Below are positions 12,681 through 23,860 of a stretch of 64,000 bases of DNA, one piece after another (the stretch's first letter is position 1; each line of letters begins with the position of its first letter). Made by a program: the position numbers and the translations under genes. A model generated the notes under the pieces. It did not search any database and had not been told where the DNA came from. It saw only the letters and a list, made by a program, of their open reading frames with translations. Origin of the DNA: Hoplostethus atlanticus (Eukaryota > Chordata > Actinopteri > Trachichthyiformes > Trachichthyidae); assembly GCA_034670405.1 (NCBI GenBank), contig JAXDDX010000188.1, forward strand, positions 496,001 to 560,000. Direction: 5' to 3'.

Positions 12681-13009
12681 AACACTGGCATGTCCTCTCA
12701 ACAGTTCCTCTGAGGGGTTACGATCTTCAAGAACCCTTTATGTTTTAGATACTAAAGAGGTTGCAACCTTCAGTACCATCTAGTGGCACTCTTGATCAAA
12801 AGATCTTACTTTTCCCCTGCCGAAACCATGCTACATGTAGTTATCGATACTATTCACCAATAGCCAGGCACTTTTTATAGACACTCCTGTTGGTGAATAA
12901 AAGTTATTCTGATTCTGGTCTCTAAGAAAGCTCACATTCTTAATTTTTTATAGTGTGGACGTTTCCTACTATTTACTACACCTGTATCTACTGAGGGTAA
13001 TTCCCAGTA

Positions 13010-13439
13010 TTTTTAAACCTGGGCTCTATTTGTACATAGTCATTTATACCACAAAATAGGTACAAAAAGTTTTGGAATTGCTCCAGTAGATCACCTCAGC
13101 TGGCAGTCGCGAAACAGGTTGCAATGGCTGCAACGTAATCCGCAGGGGAAAGTGCGCGCGATCAAAGTACGGCCACTAAAAGTGTATCTCTGTAGGGATC
13201 CTTTCCGTAATGTTGTCAGACACTTCCAATAACAATCTGAGCCTGTCAGTGGCAAAAACAAGCACTTTCAGTGGACATACTTTGATCGCGTGCACTTGCC
13301 CCTGTGGATTACGTTGCAGCCATTGCAGCCCGTTTCGCGACTGCCAGCTGATTGCTCTACTGGAGCAATTCCAAAACTTTTTGTACCTATTTTGGGGCAT
13401 AAATGACTAATATGTACAAGTAGAGCCCAGATTTAAAAA
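13010..13439. mobile_element. Foldback MITE with ~170-bp inverted arms, TA target site
   Basis: The left arm (13010-13178) and right arm (about 13262-13439) are imperfect reverse complements over their whole length. Matched pairs include the outer TTTTTAAACCTGGGCTCTA end, the TAGGTACAAAAAGTTTTGGA block, the CAGCTGGCAGTCGCGAAAC block, and the GATCAAAGTA core. TA lies outside each end (13008-13009 and 13440-13441), consistent with a TA target duplication. There is no transposase. The ORFs inside (13176-13400 minus, 13210-13410 plus) are mirror readings of the arms. Confidence 0.8.
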
Positions 13440-15121
13440 TACATTACATTATTGGCAAATATGCTTTTATGTCATCATCTCAGAATTAAAAAAAAATATA
13501 TAGACTGATTGATTATTCTGTTGTTGACTTCATTACATTTAATTTTATAAGCTTTGGGGAAGTAATATTATGGATTCTGCACTATAGACCACATGCTAAA
13601 TAGACACCAAAGAATGTATTTGCATCATTTCTGACAGCAATTAAATGTTTCTGAGAAATGGTTTGTCAGGTCTCTCTGTCGTTCCATAATGCCTCTACAT
13701 CCCACCTCACCACTACCACCCACCACTGTTGTACAAAAGACATGTTCATTAAAATGTGCCTGTCTGCTACCTCAACTGCATTTACATAAATTTAATGGCT
13801 TTCAGGAATTCTGAAAGAAAAAAGCTGAGAATATACTTCCTCCACATCTAACTCATTAATATCCCACGAACTTGGCATACTTGTACAATGCTCATAATTG
13901 GTATTTAGTGTCAAAGATCTGCTACAAAAGAGGGAAAGTTGATTTTGGCCTATAATTTGGGTTTGGTTGACTTTTCTTATAAAATGTCTCTTGAGACTGG
14001 TGAATTAGCAGCTGTCATCTTCAATAGTTGAGGGGAAAAAAACAATGATTATTCACTAAATGTGACTCTTCACAGAACCTTGAATAGTTCAAAGAATGGA
14101 ATAGGATACAACCTTTGAATTCACTTCTTCAAAATTCAAATATGACATTTCAAAGTTTTGCCATTCCAAAAACTCAAACGCATTTGTGGGAGCACCCTAA
14201 TAAAGACAGTGAATGAATACATTTCTTAGCATTTTCTAAAACTATTCTAAAATTAAATGATCTAATGACCTAAATGAAAATGTTGGCACTTTTTTGGGAG
14301 CTGATGCTTTGTGGTGTGATGGATATGTCATCTGTGTGTTTAAGCTAAAATCAGTGAAAAACAAAAAAAAAGTATGTTCCTTATATACTATGCATTCTGA
14401 ATTATGTTCAAAACATCATAACATCAGTTTTTGATGATTTACAGAGCAAAGGTTAGTGCCGCACACCGGATGCTGTAATTCAAGCCTCTTCTTGTTTGCC
14501 ACTTGAAACCTTTCCCATAATCCAAGCCGTTCTAACAGTATTATCTGTAGAACCATATGAGTCTTCCTAGTTCACAAGCATTTGTCTTGTACGATTAAGA
14601 CATATTCATAGAGACACCACAATTCATGATTTCACAACCTCCACAGTGAGACAGGGTGTGTATGAGAAACGTACTGTATGTACGAGCAGATTTGTTAATA
14701 GGCTCTGGCTCGTTTTTAATAGTGTGGCAAGGCATCTGATTCAGGGAGCTGCAAAATATGAATACAATTAACGTGTTATTTCACATGGTTTCAAATGCTT
14801 TCCTTGGCACTGCCAGAACGCCCTTTTTGAAAAGGTTTCACAAATATGAATGATATAGACCATTTTGCTTTCCCTTTCACTGGAGATTAGTTTTGGGTGC
14901 CCGTCACACCACTTCATACCTCTGGAAAGAATTAACCTCTGGCAAATTAAATGAAAGCAGGGACAAACACAAAGGTCAATAATTATTAGCCTGATTTAAC
15001 AATAGCAAAATTCAGCAAAATGCCCTGGCCTCAGGCGTTATCTCCATGGAAACCACATTGAGAAACAAGAGTGCACACAAGGCTTCAAGGATTGAAGGAT
15101 GTAGATATGTCTGGGATCATC
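13440..15121. other. Non-coding stretch, nothing identified
   Basis: AT-rich, with no supported gene, RNA or complete transposon. The block from about 14690 to 14990 is unique-looking sequence and could be a weak non-coding element candidate. Confidence 0.4.
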
Positions 15122-15122
15122 C

Positions 15123-15155
<33 letters not shown>
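15122..15155. repeat. (ATCT)n microsatellite
   Basis: Eight tandem ATCT units. The flank at 15160-15335 ends with AAGGCACTTGCACTATTTTA, followed by CATTACC. The same words recur at 17239-17266, so both places probably hold fragments of one dispersed repeat. Confidence 0.9.
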
Positions 15156-15789
15156 GGTCAGGGTCAGCTACAGAACAGCATCCCAGTAATTGGAATAGGG
15201 ATTCGGTGTCTTGCTAAAAGGCACTTCAGCAGCAGGACAGATGCTTGTCAACATGGAGTTTGAACCAGGATCATACAGTTGAGGGGGAGTCACTCTAAAG
15301 ACAAGGCACTTGCACTATTTTACATTACCACCCCCTAACACACATACACACACAAAACCCCTCTTCTGTTTCAACTCAACCCCCCCCCACCCTACCCCAC
15401 CCCACACCCCACACCTAGTCGTGTCTTAATGCCTCTCCTTCACGAGAGCGACGACACCGCTGCGTGTCAGGCCGGACTGCAGCGTGATGATGAAGGGACC
15501 TTATTAAAAGCAACCTTGTACAATAGCGCTTGTGATGGAGGGCATCGCGTGAGGGCCCCCCATCCCTCTCAAATGACACACTTTGCTCACCCAAACATAC
15601 CACATGGGAAAGAGGGGAGAAAGAGAGGGAAGAAAAAACAAAAACTTAACAAGCGATACCCAAACCTGTTAATAATGCAACAATTAGAAACATTGGTATC
15701 AGTCTTATTCCTGTATTTCTCTCCAATCCCCTTCCATCCCTCCTTGCTCCCTCCCTCCCTCCCTCCCTTGCACAATGCAAATTGCAAAG

Positions 15790-16095
15790 TTTTGAATGCG
15801 CTCTGATAATGAGCTTGCCGCTTGTCAGCTCACTTGTCATTCGCTGTAATTAATGCGGCGGAAGAGGCCTTCCTGATAGTTCGTATTACTCATGTACTGA
15901 GAAGACTTCGCCGGCGATAATAATTTACATTAATTATCTCAGTCTGTTTGTGTGGTTTCACGGCAGGGTAATTTATTGTGCTGCCATTTTACGCGGCGAT
16001 ATCAATCACTCATCAATGACGGTGTGATTTATTCCTCCTTCTTTTTTTTAAAGGTATAGAAAAGTTTCATTCTGCCCTCGACAGAATGGAGCCAG
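15790..16095. promoter_or_regulatory. Candidate conserved non-coding element
   Basis: This block is non-repetitive and unusually balanced in composition for the region, with CpG-containing words (GCGGCGG, GCCGGCG, ACGCGGCG). It has several homeodomain or TALE-like cores: GTAATTAATG near 15846, TTAATTATC near 15930, and ATCAATCA at 16001-16008, the PBX1-type core. No sustained coding frame crosses it except the 42-nt exon-like block at its end. Conservation is inferred from composition only. Confidence 0.35.
16054..16095 (+). other. 42-nt exon-like block with strong splice sites
   Basis: A pyrimidine-rich tract and AAAG acceptor (ending 16053) precede 42 nt that end in CCAG followed by the strong donor GTAAGT at 16096-16101. 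In the phase that starts with two bases it reads IEKFHSALDRMEP without a stop and has symmetric phase (1-1). No neighbouring plus-strand exon is recognised. It could be a lncRNA or a distant gene's exon, or chance. Confidence 0.25.
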
Positions 16096-16487
16096 GTAAG
16101 TAAAAAGACACGTCATCTAAAAAGAGCGTCCGCGTATAAATCGGTACTCAAACTCCGCTTCGCAAAATCCAACGAGTTATAAGTCTTGAAGATGTCACTT
16201 GACAGAAATGCGCAGTTTGTTTCACCTTTACTCGCTATGAGGGCCTGTTAACCGTGGCCCCTAGCGCTTTGAAAATGGTAGATTCTCACAAACACACAAC
16301 GCAACTCTGTCACAACGCATGATTTATGGTCTTAACTTCTGACGCTGTTGTTTCCTCAGTGAGAATCAACATGTTGGTCATTTGTTTAGTCTTACAAATG
16401 GATATTGTTTTTTCTTGTGGCTTTAGTTTATAGAGCTGTCTGTGTTCACCAATTTTTCAAAATAAAGAAATTATTATTATAATAATC

Positions 16488-16493
16488 ATAATC

Positions 16494-16522
<29 letters not shown>
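16488..16522. repeat. (AAT)n microsatellite
   Basis: An ATA/AAT trinucleotide tract with small interruptions, next to ATC-type units at 16484-16495. Confidence 0.85.
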
Positions 16523-16525
<3 letters not shown>

Positions 16526-16559
16526 CAACAATAATAAACAAGAAATGATTTGCGTTGCT

Positions 16560-16870
16560 TTATTTTGCTCAGTTGTGGGAAATTTGAAATTTATCAGCCT
16601 TCCCCTATGGACTATTCAATTGTAATGGAAGTAATGCAGGCTTGCTTCACCACAAAAATTAACCCTTTGCCTTTTGGGGGGGCCTGGTGCATGTCAGTCT
16701 TTTGGAATGCAATTACGCTGCTTTATTAATGTTGTAATTAGCACTGTAATTAGTTTAAATACTGAGCGACTGGGCACCTTCATTGAGGTGTCTTAATTAG
16801 AGAGATTAATGAGGTTTGTGTTATTTGTCTGGCCCCATAGCTTGCGCCTAACAGACAGCGGTTATTAGTT
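16560..16870. promoter_or_regulatory. Candidate conserved non-coding element
   Basis: Unique-looking sequence with a cluster of TAATTA/TTAATTAG homeodomain cores: GTAATTAG near 16736 and 16748, CTTAATTAG near 16792, and ATTAATG twice. There is no reading frame or transposon terminus. This density of homeobox sites beside a developmental transcription factor gene suggests an enhancer. That is inference. Confidence 0.35.
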
Positions 16871-17379
16871 TTAGTGATGACAGGGAAACTTGTGTATTTC
16901 TATTTCGTGTGTTTTGTCAAAAGTGTAATTCCATGGCATGTTGTATGTTGAAATACTGAGTGTATTGCCCAGATAGCACCCCAATCACCCGCACAATAAT
17001 GCAAAATTTATAACATGTTTGATTAACAGTACAAAGCTACTGTTATGGCTACATATATGGTATATGAGACCTAATGCATACTTTGATGTAAGTGACACAT
17101 GCCTCTGATTGGATCAACAAGAAATTAAGAAATTATGAAATTATGAAACTAAATTTACATTTCTGTATCCCATTACATTGCGTCTCCAAAACACAGTAGG
17201 TGGGTGGTGGCCAAAATCTTGACAAACGGATTGACTAAAGGCACTTGCACTATTTTACATTACCTCATTTTAGCTTATTAAAATGAGTCTGTATTTACAA
17301 AAGCGACCCTTTTGACAATATTCATCTTTCACACATAATATATAAGAGACGCAAACTTGGCTCTTGGGGATCTACCATT

Positions 17380-17954
17380 CTACTGTAGCCGGTGGCACCG
17401 GGTTGACCGATTTTGCCCCACCCCTCTGCCTCATTAGGAGGTAATTAATAAGGCAGGACAGGTGTGGGAGTTTACTCCATTGTCTCTGTGTGAGTGAGCG
17501 GAGGAGACGCCTCATTCATTGGGATGAGTGTGTGTTGGGTGTGTGGTAAGCAATTAAAGTATATTTTTAAAGATGATTGTATTGCCAAATGGAGATTGTA
17601 CATTTGAATACTTTGAATGTTTTTACTATGTTCAATGTTAAGTTTGTCTTTGTTTAGATTTTCTTTTCTTCAGATTTTAGTTCGCCCGGGCCTTGCATGG
17701 CCGATAGACGAAAAGAACGGGTAGTGTGTCTTGCATGGGGTGGACTAGTTTTTTCTTTGTTTTTGTTTATTATACGTTTTCTCCATCCACTGCCACTTCC
17801 TACTTCCCCCTGGGTATAGCGGCCTATCGCCCATCTGTAGTCAGGTCCCTGGGTAGACACGAGACCTAGAAGTGATTCACATACCTTGACTTTATACCTA
17901 GTTGTGTACATGTGAAACACCATTATCCACATTGTTTTTGAGTTTGCATTTTGC
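17380..17954. other. Possible 5' part of a retroelement relic
   Basis: Positions 17390-17570 hold GC-richer sequence unlike its surroundings (GCCGGTGGCACCGGGTTGAC, GAGTGAGCGGAGGAGACG). It lies directly upstream of the aspartic-protease relic at 17960-18290, so it may be its leader or gag remnant. No open frame or long terminal repeat could be defined. Confidence 0.3.
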
Positions 17955-18300
17955 TTGAGTGCAGTGATATCAGTTGCTATCATCCAATGCCTACTGGACA
18001 CTGGGTCTATGGTAAGAACAGTTACTGAGAACTGCTTTGGCAACAACTTCCCTCACACGAAAGGTAACAGCATCCAAGACTGTGACTGGTTAGGGCTTAA
18101 GGTAGCTAATGGACTAAGGACCCCGTACCTGGTTTACATAGAGTTGGATGTTACTATTTTGGTGATATGTCGGCTGCGTAGAGGTGTATTAGTAGTTAAA
18201 GACGTATATGCAACAAAATCAGGCAGGGACCGCAGTGGTGTTAGGGCGGAATTTGTTTAACAGCCTCTGCCATGGATTGTACAAGCGGTATGGCCTCTGA
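17955..18300 (+). pseudogene. Ty3/Gypsy-type retroelement aspartic protease relic
   Basis: The frame from 17955 encodes IIQCLLDTGSMVRTVTENCF near its start. The DTGS active-site box with flanking hydrophobic residues is typical of a retropepsin. Further on, VANGLRTPYLVYIELDV and RRGVLVVKDVY match the flap and C-terminal layout of fish Gypsy-type proteases (usual forms ANGL.IPY.GY.ELDV and GVLVVKD). The frame stops at about 18260, and a homologous-looking continuation (NLFNSLCHGLYK) lies in the next frame, which indicates a frameshift. No RT, RNase H or integrase follows. It is a fragment without function. Confidence 0.6.
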
Positions 18301-18444
18301 ATCCCCTTTGGTTACATCAGCACCACCTGGTTGGCAGTGAGCTCTACGATACTGTCAGATGATGGAGGCCATGATCAACTCCCCTCAAATCCATGTTATA
18401 ACTAATAACTTTTGAAACAAGGTGAGTAGATTAGCACATCATTG

Positions 18445-19000
18445 AAGTAAATCAGATGGAAATCAAGCTTTACAATTGGCTCCCAATTCACGCCAGATGC
18501 GACTTTAAGGTGCTTCATAAACATAAACATGCTAACATAAATTATTGCATGAGCTGGCACCATCCTATTTTTTAGGTGTTGTCGCACCATATATACCGCC
18601 ATGTGCCCTCCAATCACAGGATGCTGGCTACCTATCTAGCCCATCAGTCAATTGTCGTTAAGAGAGCCTTTTCTTACCACACTCTCTGGAACAGTCTGCC
18701 CCACACCAGATCTGGATGTTTCACTCAAGTGTCCTTATTGTGTTTATTCTGTATAGTTTTTATGTTGAATTATGACTGCCCACCCTGGACACCCATTTCA
18801 CACCTGACCGTCCTGGTAGGTGGTTCCCTCTCTGAGGAGCCCCTCCCAAGGTTTCTTCCATTTTTGTGGGAGTTTTCCTCTGCAATAGTTCAAGGTGGGG
18901 GGGGGGTGTTGTGTACCATCAATTATTGTTTTCATAATGTGGGTGATGTGAAGCCCAAGACTGCAACTGTAATTAAGAGTTATACAAATAAACGATCTCC
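18445..19000 (+). mobile_element. Degenerate LINE C-terminus and 3' UTR
   Basis: Plus-strand readings give LTIGSQFTPDATLRCFININ-like and WNSLPHTRSGCF segments that fit the C-terminal region of fish LINE ORF2 (family forms 'LHWLP' and 'LWNSLP'). A 3' UTR follows with CTCTGAGGAGCCCCTCCCAA and GGTTTCTTCCATTTTTGTGG, ending GTTATACAAATAAACGATC. The same UTR type occurs at 50945-51115. Frameshifts and stops break the frame. It is an old copy. Confidence 0.65.
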
Positions 19001-20169
19001 ACAGAAAAGCTGAGAACATTGTCTGTGCAAATAACCCTGAAGTGGACCAAATCACAAGTGCATTCAGTCTGTCCGTGCATCATCATCCATATACACCAGA
19101 TACAACCCTGGTCTCTGTACTGGTGAAAAGCTGCATGAGCAAGACAGAGAACAGGCTGCAGCTCTCACAAATTTAGTGTTTTGTTACCAATTACTATTGA
19201 TTTTGCAATGGGTTTGAAGACAAGCCATTATTTAATTGGTGGTATGTGTACTGTCTAAATCAATGACCACACTGCCGTGGCTTACTTTTCCAATAAGTTA
19301 CAAAGGCAAGCTAGAGTAACCTTTGACCTGACAACAGTGGCCAAGGATTTTTCATCAAAGGGCAACTTACCCTTTTTAATGGCCAAAACAGTGCCTAATA
19401 GGCTATTAGACCAAGTGTAGATGGTGTAAAGATCTAAAGATCCCTGTTATGTGTTTTATTTCTTTCTGGATGCCAAGAAAGATAGTGGGATGATATTAAC
19501 ATTGCAGAAAGGAATTGGGCATGTGTGCATAACCCAGTGGCCCCGTTATCTAGCTAATATAACACAGAAAATTGACTTTCACATGAAGAAATAAAGGAAA
19601 TGGCACAGCACTCACCTCAGTTTAAGATGATCTGGCTGACTTTCAATTAGCATTTTTACTGCCACCCTGTAACCTCTGGACTCAATCAACCTGCATAACA
19701 GGCAAAAGGAGTTCAATGACCCCAACATTAAGGTTTTTAATTAGGTCCAATGGAGAAATATTACAAAGTTTTAACCTTTGCTGTGAATCAGTTACAGCCC
19801 AGATGATAATATGGGGTGATTTAGCAAAATGTTCAATTTGTGTGCTATTTAAAGGCGTTGGCTTGAATTGTGGCTGGGGTTCATTCTCTTTGCATTGGAG
19901 ACTTTTTTTTCTGCTGACATTATAAAAACTCATCCCTTTTCATTGAAATATCTGGACTATTGTGAGCCTCCTTTGTTAGAATATATTCTGTCAAGATGCA
20001 ATGAAGAGAGAAGCCATGTCATACAGTGTCAGACAGGCCCCTTTGAAAGAATGAATCAAGGAGACTTGATGAGGGAAATAATGTGATCATTTAGTCTTGG
20101 TGCAGATAAATACAAAGGAAGTACCTGAGCTTCAGGCATAAGGGAGAATAGGGGAGATAGAGAGGGAGT
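19001..20169. other. Non-coding stretch, nothing identified
   Basis: No gene or complete repeat could be supported. The words at 19020-19170 resemble degenerate transposon sequence, but I cannot assign a family. Confidence 0.4.
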
Positions 20170-20430
20170 AGATGAGAAGGCAGCCTTTCTTGTAAATTAA
20201 ATCTGGCATTAATTAAGGAATTTCTCTGAGCCATTAACTTGCCCATTGATATCCCTCAAAGAGTAAATTACGGAGTTAAACCTAGGAGAGAGCATGGCAT
20301 TGGCTGCTCGAGAAGGCTCCTCCATTTAATTGTGAAATTCAGCGTAAAATTTGAGTGAACGCTTATCACATCAGTGACAGTGCAGATATAAGTGTCCAGA
20401 CAGTGAGTGATAAAGCCTGACGCTCCAAGA
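20170..20430. promoter_or_regulatory. Candidate conserved non-coding element
   Basis: A unique block with ATTAATTAAGG, CCATTAAC, TTTAATTGTG and GAGTAAATTACGG words and no coding frame. It is bracketed by ordinary AT-rich sequence and lacks repeat features. I infer enhancer-like character from the homeodomain-core density only. Confidence 0.3.
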
Positions 20431-21217
20431 AATGAATTTCCATGATGATCTCTTCACAATATTGTCACAGTTGTTCAAGGTACTTTGGTGTGTTCAAGTC
20501 AGGGCAATTCACTGCTTGGGTGCTGCTAACTTTTTGATTTTCCTCAACTACCATGAAACAACCCAGGGTTCCTTTTAGTTTGTAATGCCTAAGCTAGATT
20601 TTTCAATGGCCCCAGTGAATTGCTTTCATATTGCATATGTAGGAGACCCTGGCAGTGGTAATGTGGATAATTCTTTAAGACTGTGCACTGGTCCATGTAC
20701 ACCCCATAAAAGGGTCAGGCACCTTTTTATTTCCACAATGGTGAAAATGTTGGCATGTGACAGAGGGACAGCTAAGGAACAATGCAAGTTAGGAGTGAGA
20801 AGAGGGAGCTGTGTATAATCCTATAATTAACGATTAACGATTAATTAACAATTTTTTTATTTACATTTTAGGCAAATGCTGATGCTGTTCTCCACTGCAA
20901 CAATAGAATGAGCTTTAATCGCAAACGCTACAGGGAACCAGTAGAACTGCAAGAATCGGAGCTGCAGTAGCCCAACAATGGATGTAAGAAATATTCCTGT
21001 CAGCCTAGAATGATCACTCTAGAGAGAAGTGCTAGGTGAAGACCTAAAAGCTGAAGATGAGAATTACCAAGTTTTTGGTTTTCAGAAGCATTTTCTAAGC
21101 AAAGGGAGGATGATATGGGAAGGTATGGGAGAGAAGGATGCAGTTGAGAGGGAATTAAATGGCTATGAGCTATTTCCTGAAGAGCTGTTGAAGAGGGGTC
21201 ATTCTACCACTGGGGAG

Positions 21218-21440
21218 TCAGGAAGAAGAAGAGTGGAAGCCAGGTGAAGTGATAGCTTCATCTTGCAGAGGACAGAATTTATCAGGGAGTACATATTGGT
21301 GGGTGGAGATCCAACTGGAGATGTCAGCTAGGCAAGCAGAGATGCATGCCTCAGCTTGAGTGTCAGAGGATAGAAAAGAAAGGTAGAGATGAGTGTCGTC
21401 TGTATAGCGACGGTAGGAGAAGATGTGGGATATTATCATG
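21218..21440 (-). pseudogene. LINE reverse-transcriptase fragment
   Basis: The minus-strand frame 21439-21218 includes FSYRRYTDDTHLYLSF and CISACLADISSWISTHQY. This is the catalytic box of a non-LTR reverse transcriptase with Y-T-D-D in place of Y-A-D-D, followed by the ISACLADISSWM-type helix of L2/CR1-like fish LINEs. The frame is open only for this fragment. The flanks (20950-21220 and 21440-21680) may be more decayed parts of the same element. Confidence 0.65.
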
Positions 21441-21679
21441 ATCTAGAGTAAAAGTGGAGAGAGTGTGCAGTGAGGACAGATGCAGTGAGTTCCTTTCTCT
21501 TCATGGAACCAGCCTGGGGTATTATCATATTTCAAGCCTCTATGGTGGAAATCTTCTCCACTTACTGGACCTCTTTTGAATAAGGAGTAGATACTTTTGG
21601 CTTTTAATTTTTGTTCCTCTCTGTCTTTTTTCATACCATAGACATTACAAAAGTGTTTCAGACCTACTGTTGTCACATA

Positions 21680-22299
21680 GTTATTTTACAAGCTCTCCTT
21701 CATCTAACATGAAATACATGAAAACACAAGATGGCAAAAAGACGATACATCACAGAGTCATGTTTTACATTGGTCTGGTCACATCTTCTCACTTCACAGA
21801 TTAGGCATGATAAAGTAATGTAACCTGTGGAGGACAAAGAAGAAGCTACTTACCAGCCTCCAGAAGCCAATCATTTTCAGTTAATGACCTCTTACTCAAT
21901 TATATTCAGGTGCTGTGTCTCTGCACAGGATTAGGATCTAGTCTGGAGCAAGAATCCATTGTGCAATGCCACAACATAAGATATTCATATTTCTCCTTAT
22001 TCACACAATACACTGCTGTTGTTCACCTCTCTCATGCTTCCCTCTCTCTCTTCTCTATCTTGATCTATCTACCTATCTCTGCCTGATATTCTGTCATTCA
22101 TCAAAATGATAATAATCATTCATTCCTAACATGCTATCTAGCCTTTGGGTGTAATACAGGAAATCTGTCTATTCGGAGAGATCATATTACACTGTAGAGG
22201 TGGTTGTCAAATGGCTGCTTGGTTTGAGATAGCAAGGCATTGTAGCAGGAGAGAGCATGGAAAGAAAAGAGGCAAAGAGATGATGAATTTAAATTAGGA
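21680..22299. other. Non-coding stretch, nothing identified
   Basis: Ordinary AT-rich sequence with no exon, RNA gene or transposon end that I can support. Confidence 0.4.
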
Positions 22300-22590
22300 G
22301 AATTGGGGACCGAGGGAGGCATTCTTTAATTTTGTTAATGGCTGTACACACGTGACGTGAAAATGCCTGGCCTATCTGCCTTCATTTGGGACCAGATAAT
22401 GAGATGGATTGCTGTTCATATTGTTCCCCTGCTGTTTCATACAAGCTGGAAAGACCAGACAATGGGAGACACGGTGAAGCTCGTTTAGAATGCATCTCAT
22501 CAGGAATCCAATTAAAATAACTTTTCTGCCACATGGTTAGCGGTTTAGTGAGCTCTGAATGCAACTGTAAGTTCACACCACTGCCTTTGA
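22300..22590. promoter_or_regulatory. Candidate conserved non-coding element
   Basis: A unique, evenly composed block with CTTTAATTTTGTTAATGG, ACACGTGACGTGAAA and CCAATTAAAATAAC words and no coding frame. The E-box/CRE-like ACGTGACGTG and homeodomain cores would fit an enhancer. Conservation is not testable here. Confidence 0.3.
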
Positions 22591-22639
22591 ATGGCAGAAT
22601 AATCATATTTGGCCACCCAGCACTACTTTTTTTTTTTTC

Positions 22640-23060
22640 ATTTTGAGGTATTTATGGAACTATTTCAAAAGAGTTTTTGTCAAAATCAGACCAGCAGTGT
22701 CTGAGATATCACCTGAGCCAGATCCCCCACCCAATTTCATCGCATGGGGGAAGGGGGATGGATCTAGCTCAGGTGATATTTCAGACACTGCTGGTCTGAT
22801 TTTGGCAAAAGTTGGAGGGATGATGCATCTTGTTCCAGATTTTAAAACGTTACACTGATTGGCCTAATGGACACGCTATAATTTAAGGTCAAAATTTTTA
22901 ACTCGGACGAGATATTTCAGACACCACTGGTCCAATTTTGACAAAACTTGACAGGTCAATGCATTTTGATTCTGGCCTTTGAAAGAAAGTACATTACTTG
23001 GCCTGATGGTGGCACTACTACTAAAGGTTCAAATTTCAAACTGTGAAAGTTAACCTCACT
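22640..23060. repeat. Dispersed 'AAAATTGGACCAGTGG' repeat with a long hairpin
   Basis: The unit (a TTTTGTCAAAATTGGACCAG-like core, then GTGTCTGAGATATC, then GATGCATCATCCCTCCAAGT-like words) occurs here several times, and again at 39040-39200 and 42337-42640. It is a common fish dispersed repeat of unknown origin. Here one unit is inverted: 22681-22728 pairs with 22753-22804 as a nearly perfect stem of about 48 bp around a loop of about 24 nt. Confidence 0.75.
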
Positions 23061-23599
23061 CCTACTTTAAGTCCCATTGACATGACTCCTACAAAGTAGG
23101 TCATCAAGTGAGACAAAGATAAATAATACAACTGGTTTTGTCCATGAGGGAGAATAGAATAGGAGGAAAGACAGGTATATGGTAGGCCAGCTAAGGGTAG
23201 GCAGAGATTGGCAAATAGTTGAGAGTTGATAATCCCACAGAAAATAGTGAGCACTAACCTAAAGCTTGACATGGTGTAGTGGTCAGAGACATAGCATATT
23301 GTGCATTTTATTGAGCTTAGAGTGCCATGGGAGGAGTGGAAGAAAAAAAAAATGTATTAGGTATACTGAGTTGGTTGCAGAGGTAGAGCAGCGGAGTTAG
23401 AAACCTAGGCTATGTGCTGTGGAGGTTAGATGTTGAAGTCCATTTTATGACCACTAGGTGAATTAGGCATGGGTAGGTGGAGCTGAAAGCAGGCAGTGAA
23501 GGACATGTCTGAAGCAGCAATTGGAGCCAAACAGTGGATCTGGTAGAAAAGGTATCACACTGACTGGGGGCACAAAGCAGCTAATGTAGGTCCTCTTGA

Positions 23600-23860
23600 G
23601 GGTTTGAATTGTTTATTTGACTGAAGCATGCTGGTGCTTTTTGTTAGTAGTGTGTTTGCTGGTATATTGAGCAGGTTGATATGTTGGCTTGTTAGCTCTT
23701 GTTTGCTTGTAGCATGCTAGCTGACATTGTTTCCTGATAGCATGGTTGCCATATCTGTTAATAGTAGCATGTTTGTTGGGATATTGAGCTGTTGTTCTGT
23801 CGGCTTGTCAGCCTGTTTTTGTTGTAGTATGGTTGCTGGTTACCATGTCTTACCTTTGTA
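23600..23860. repeat. Imperfect tandem duplication of ~125 bp
   Basis: Two diverged units share TTTG(C/T)TGG(T/G)ATATTGAGC, TGTTGGCTTGTTAGC (TGTCGGCTTGTCAGC in the second) and TTGTAG(C/T)ATG. No coding potential is seen. Confidence 0.5.

Noticed and set aside
23600-23860. Tandem TTGTAGCATG/GGCTTGTTAGC words as a possible CRISPR or satellite array
   Set aside because: Only two diverged units with no spacer structure. CRISPR arrays are not expected in a fish genome.
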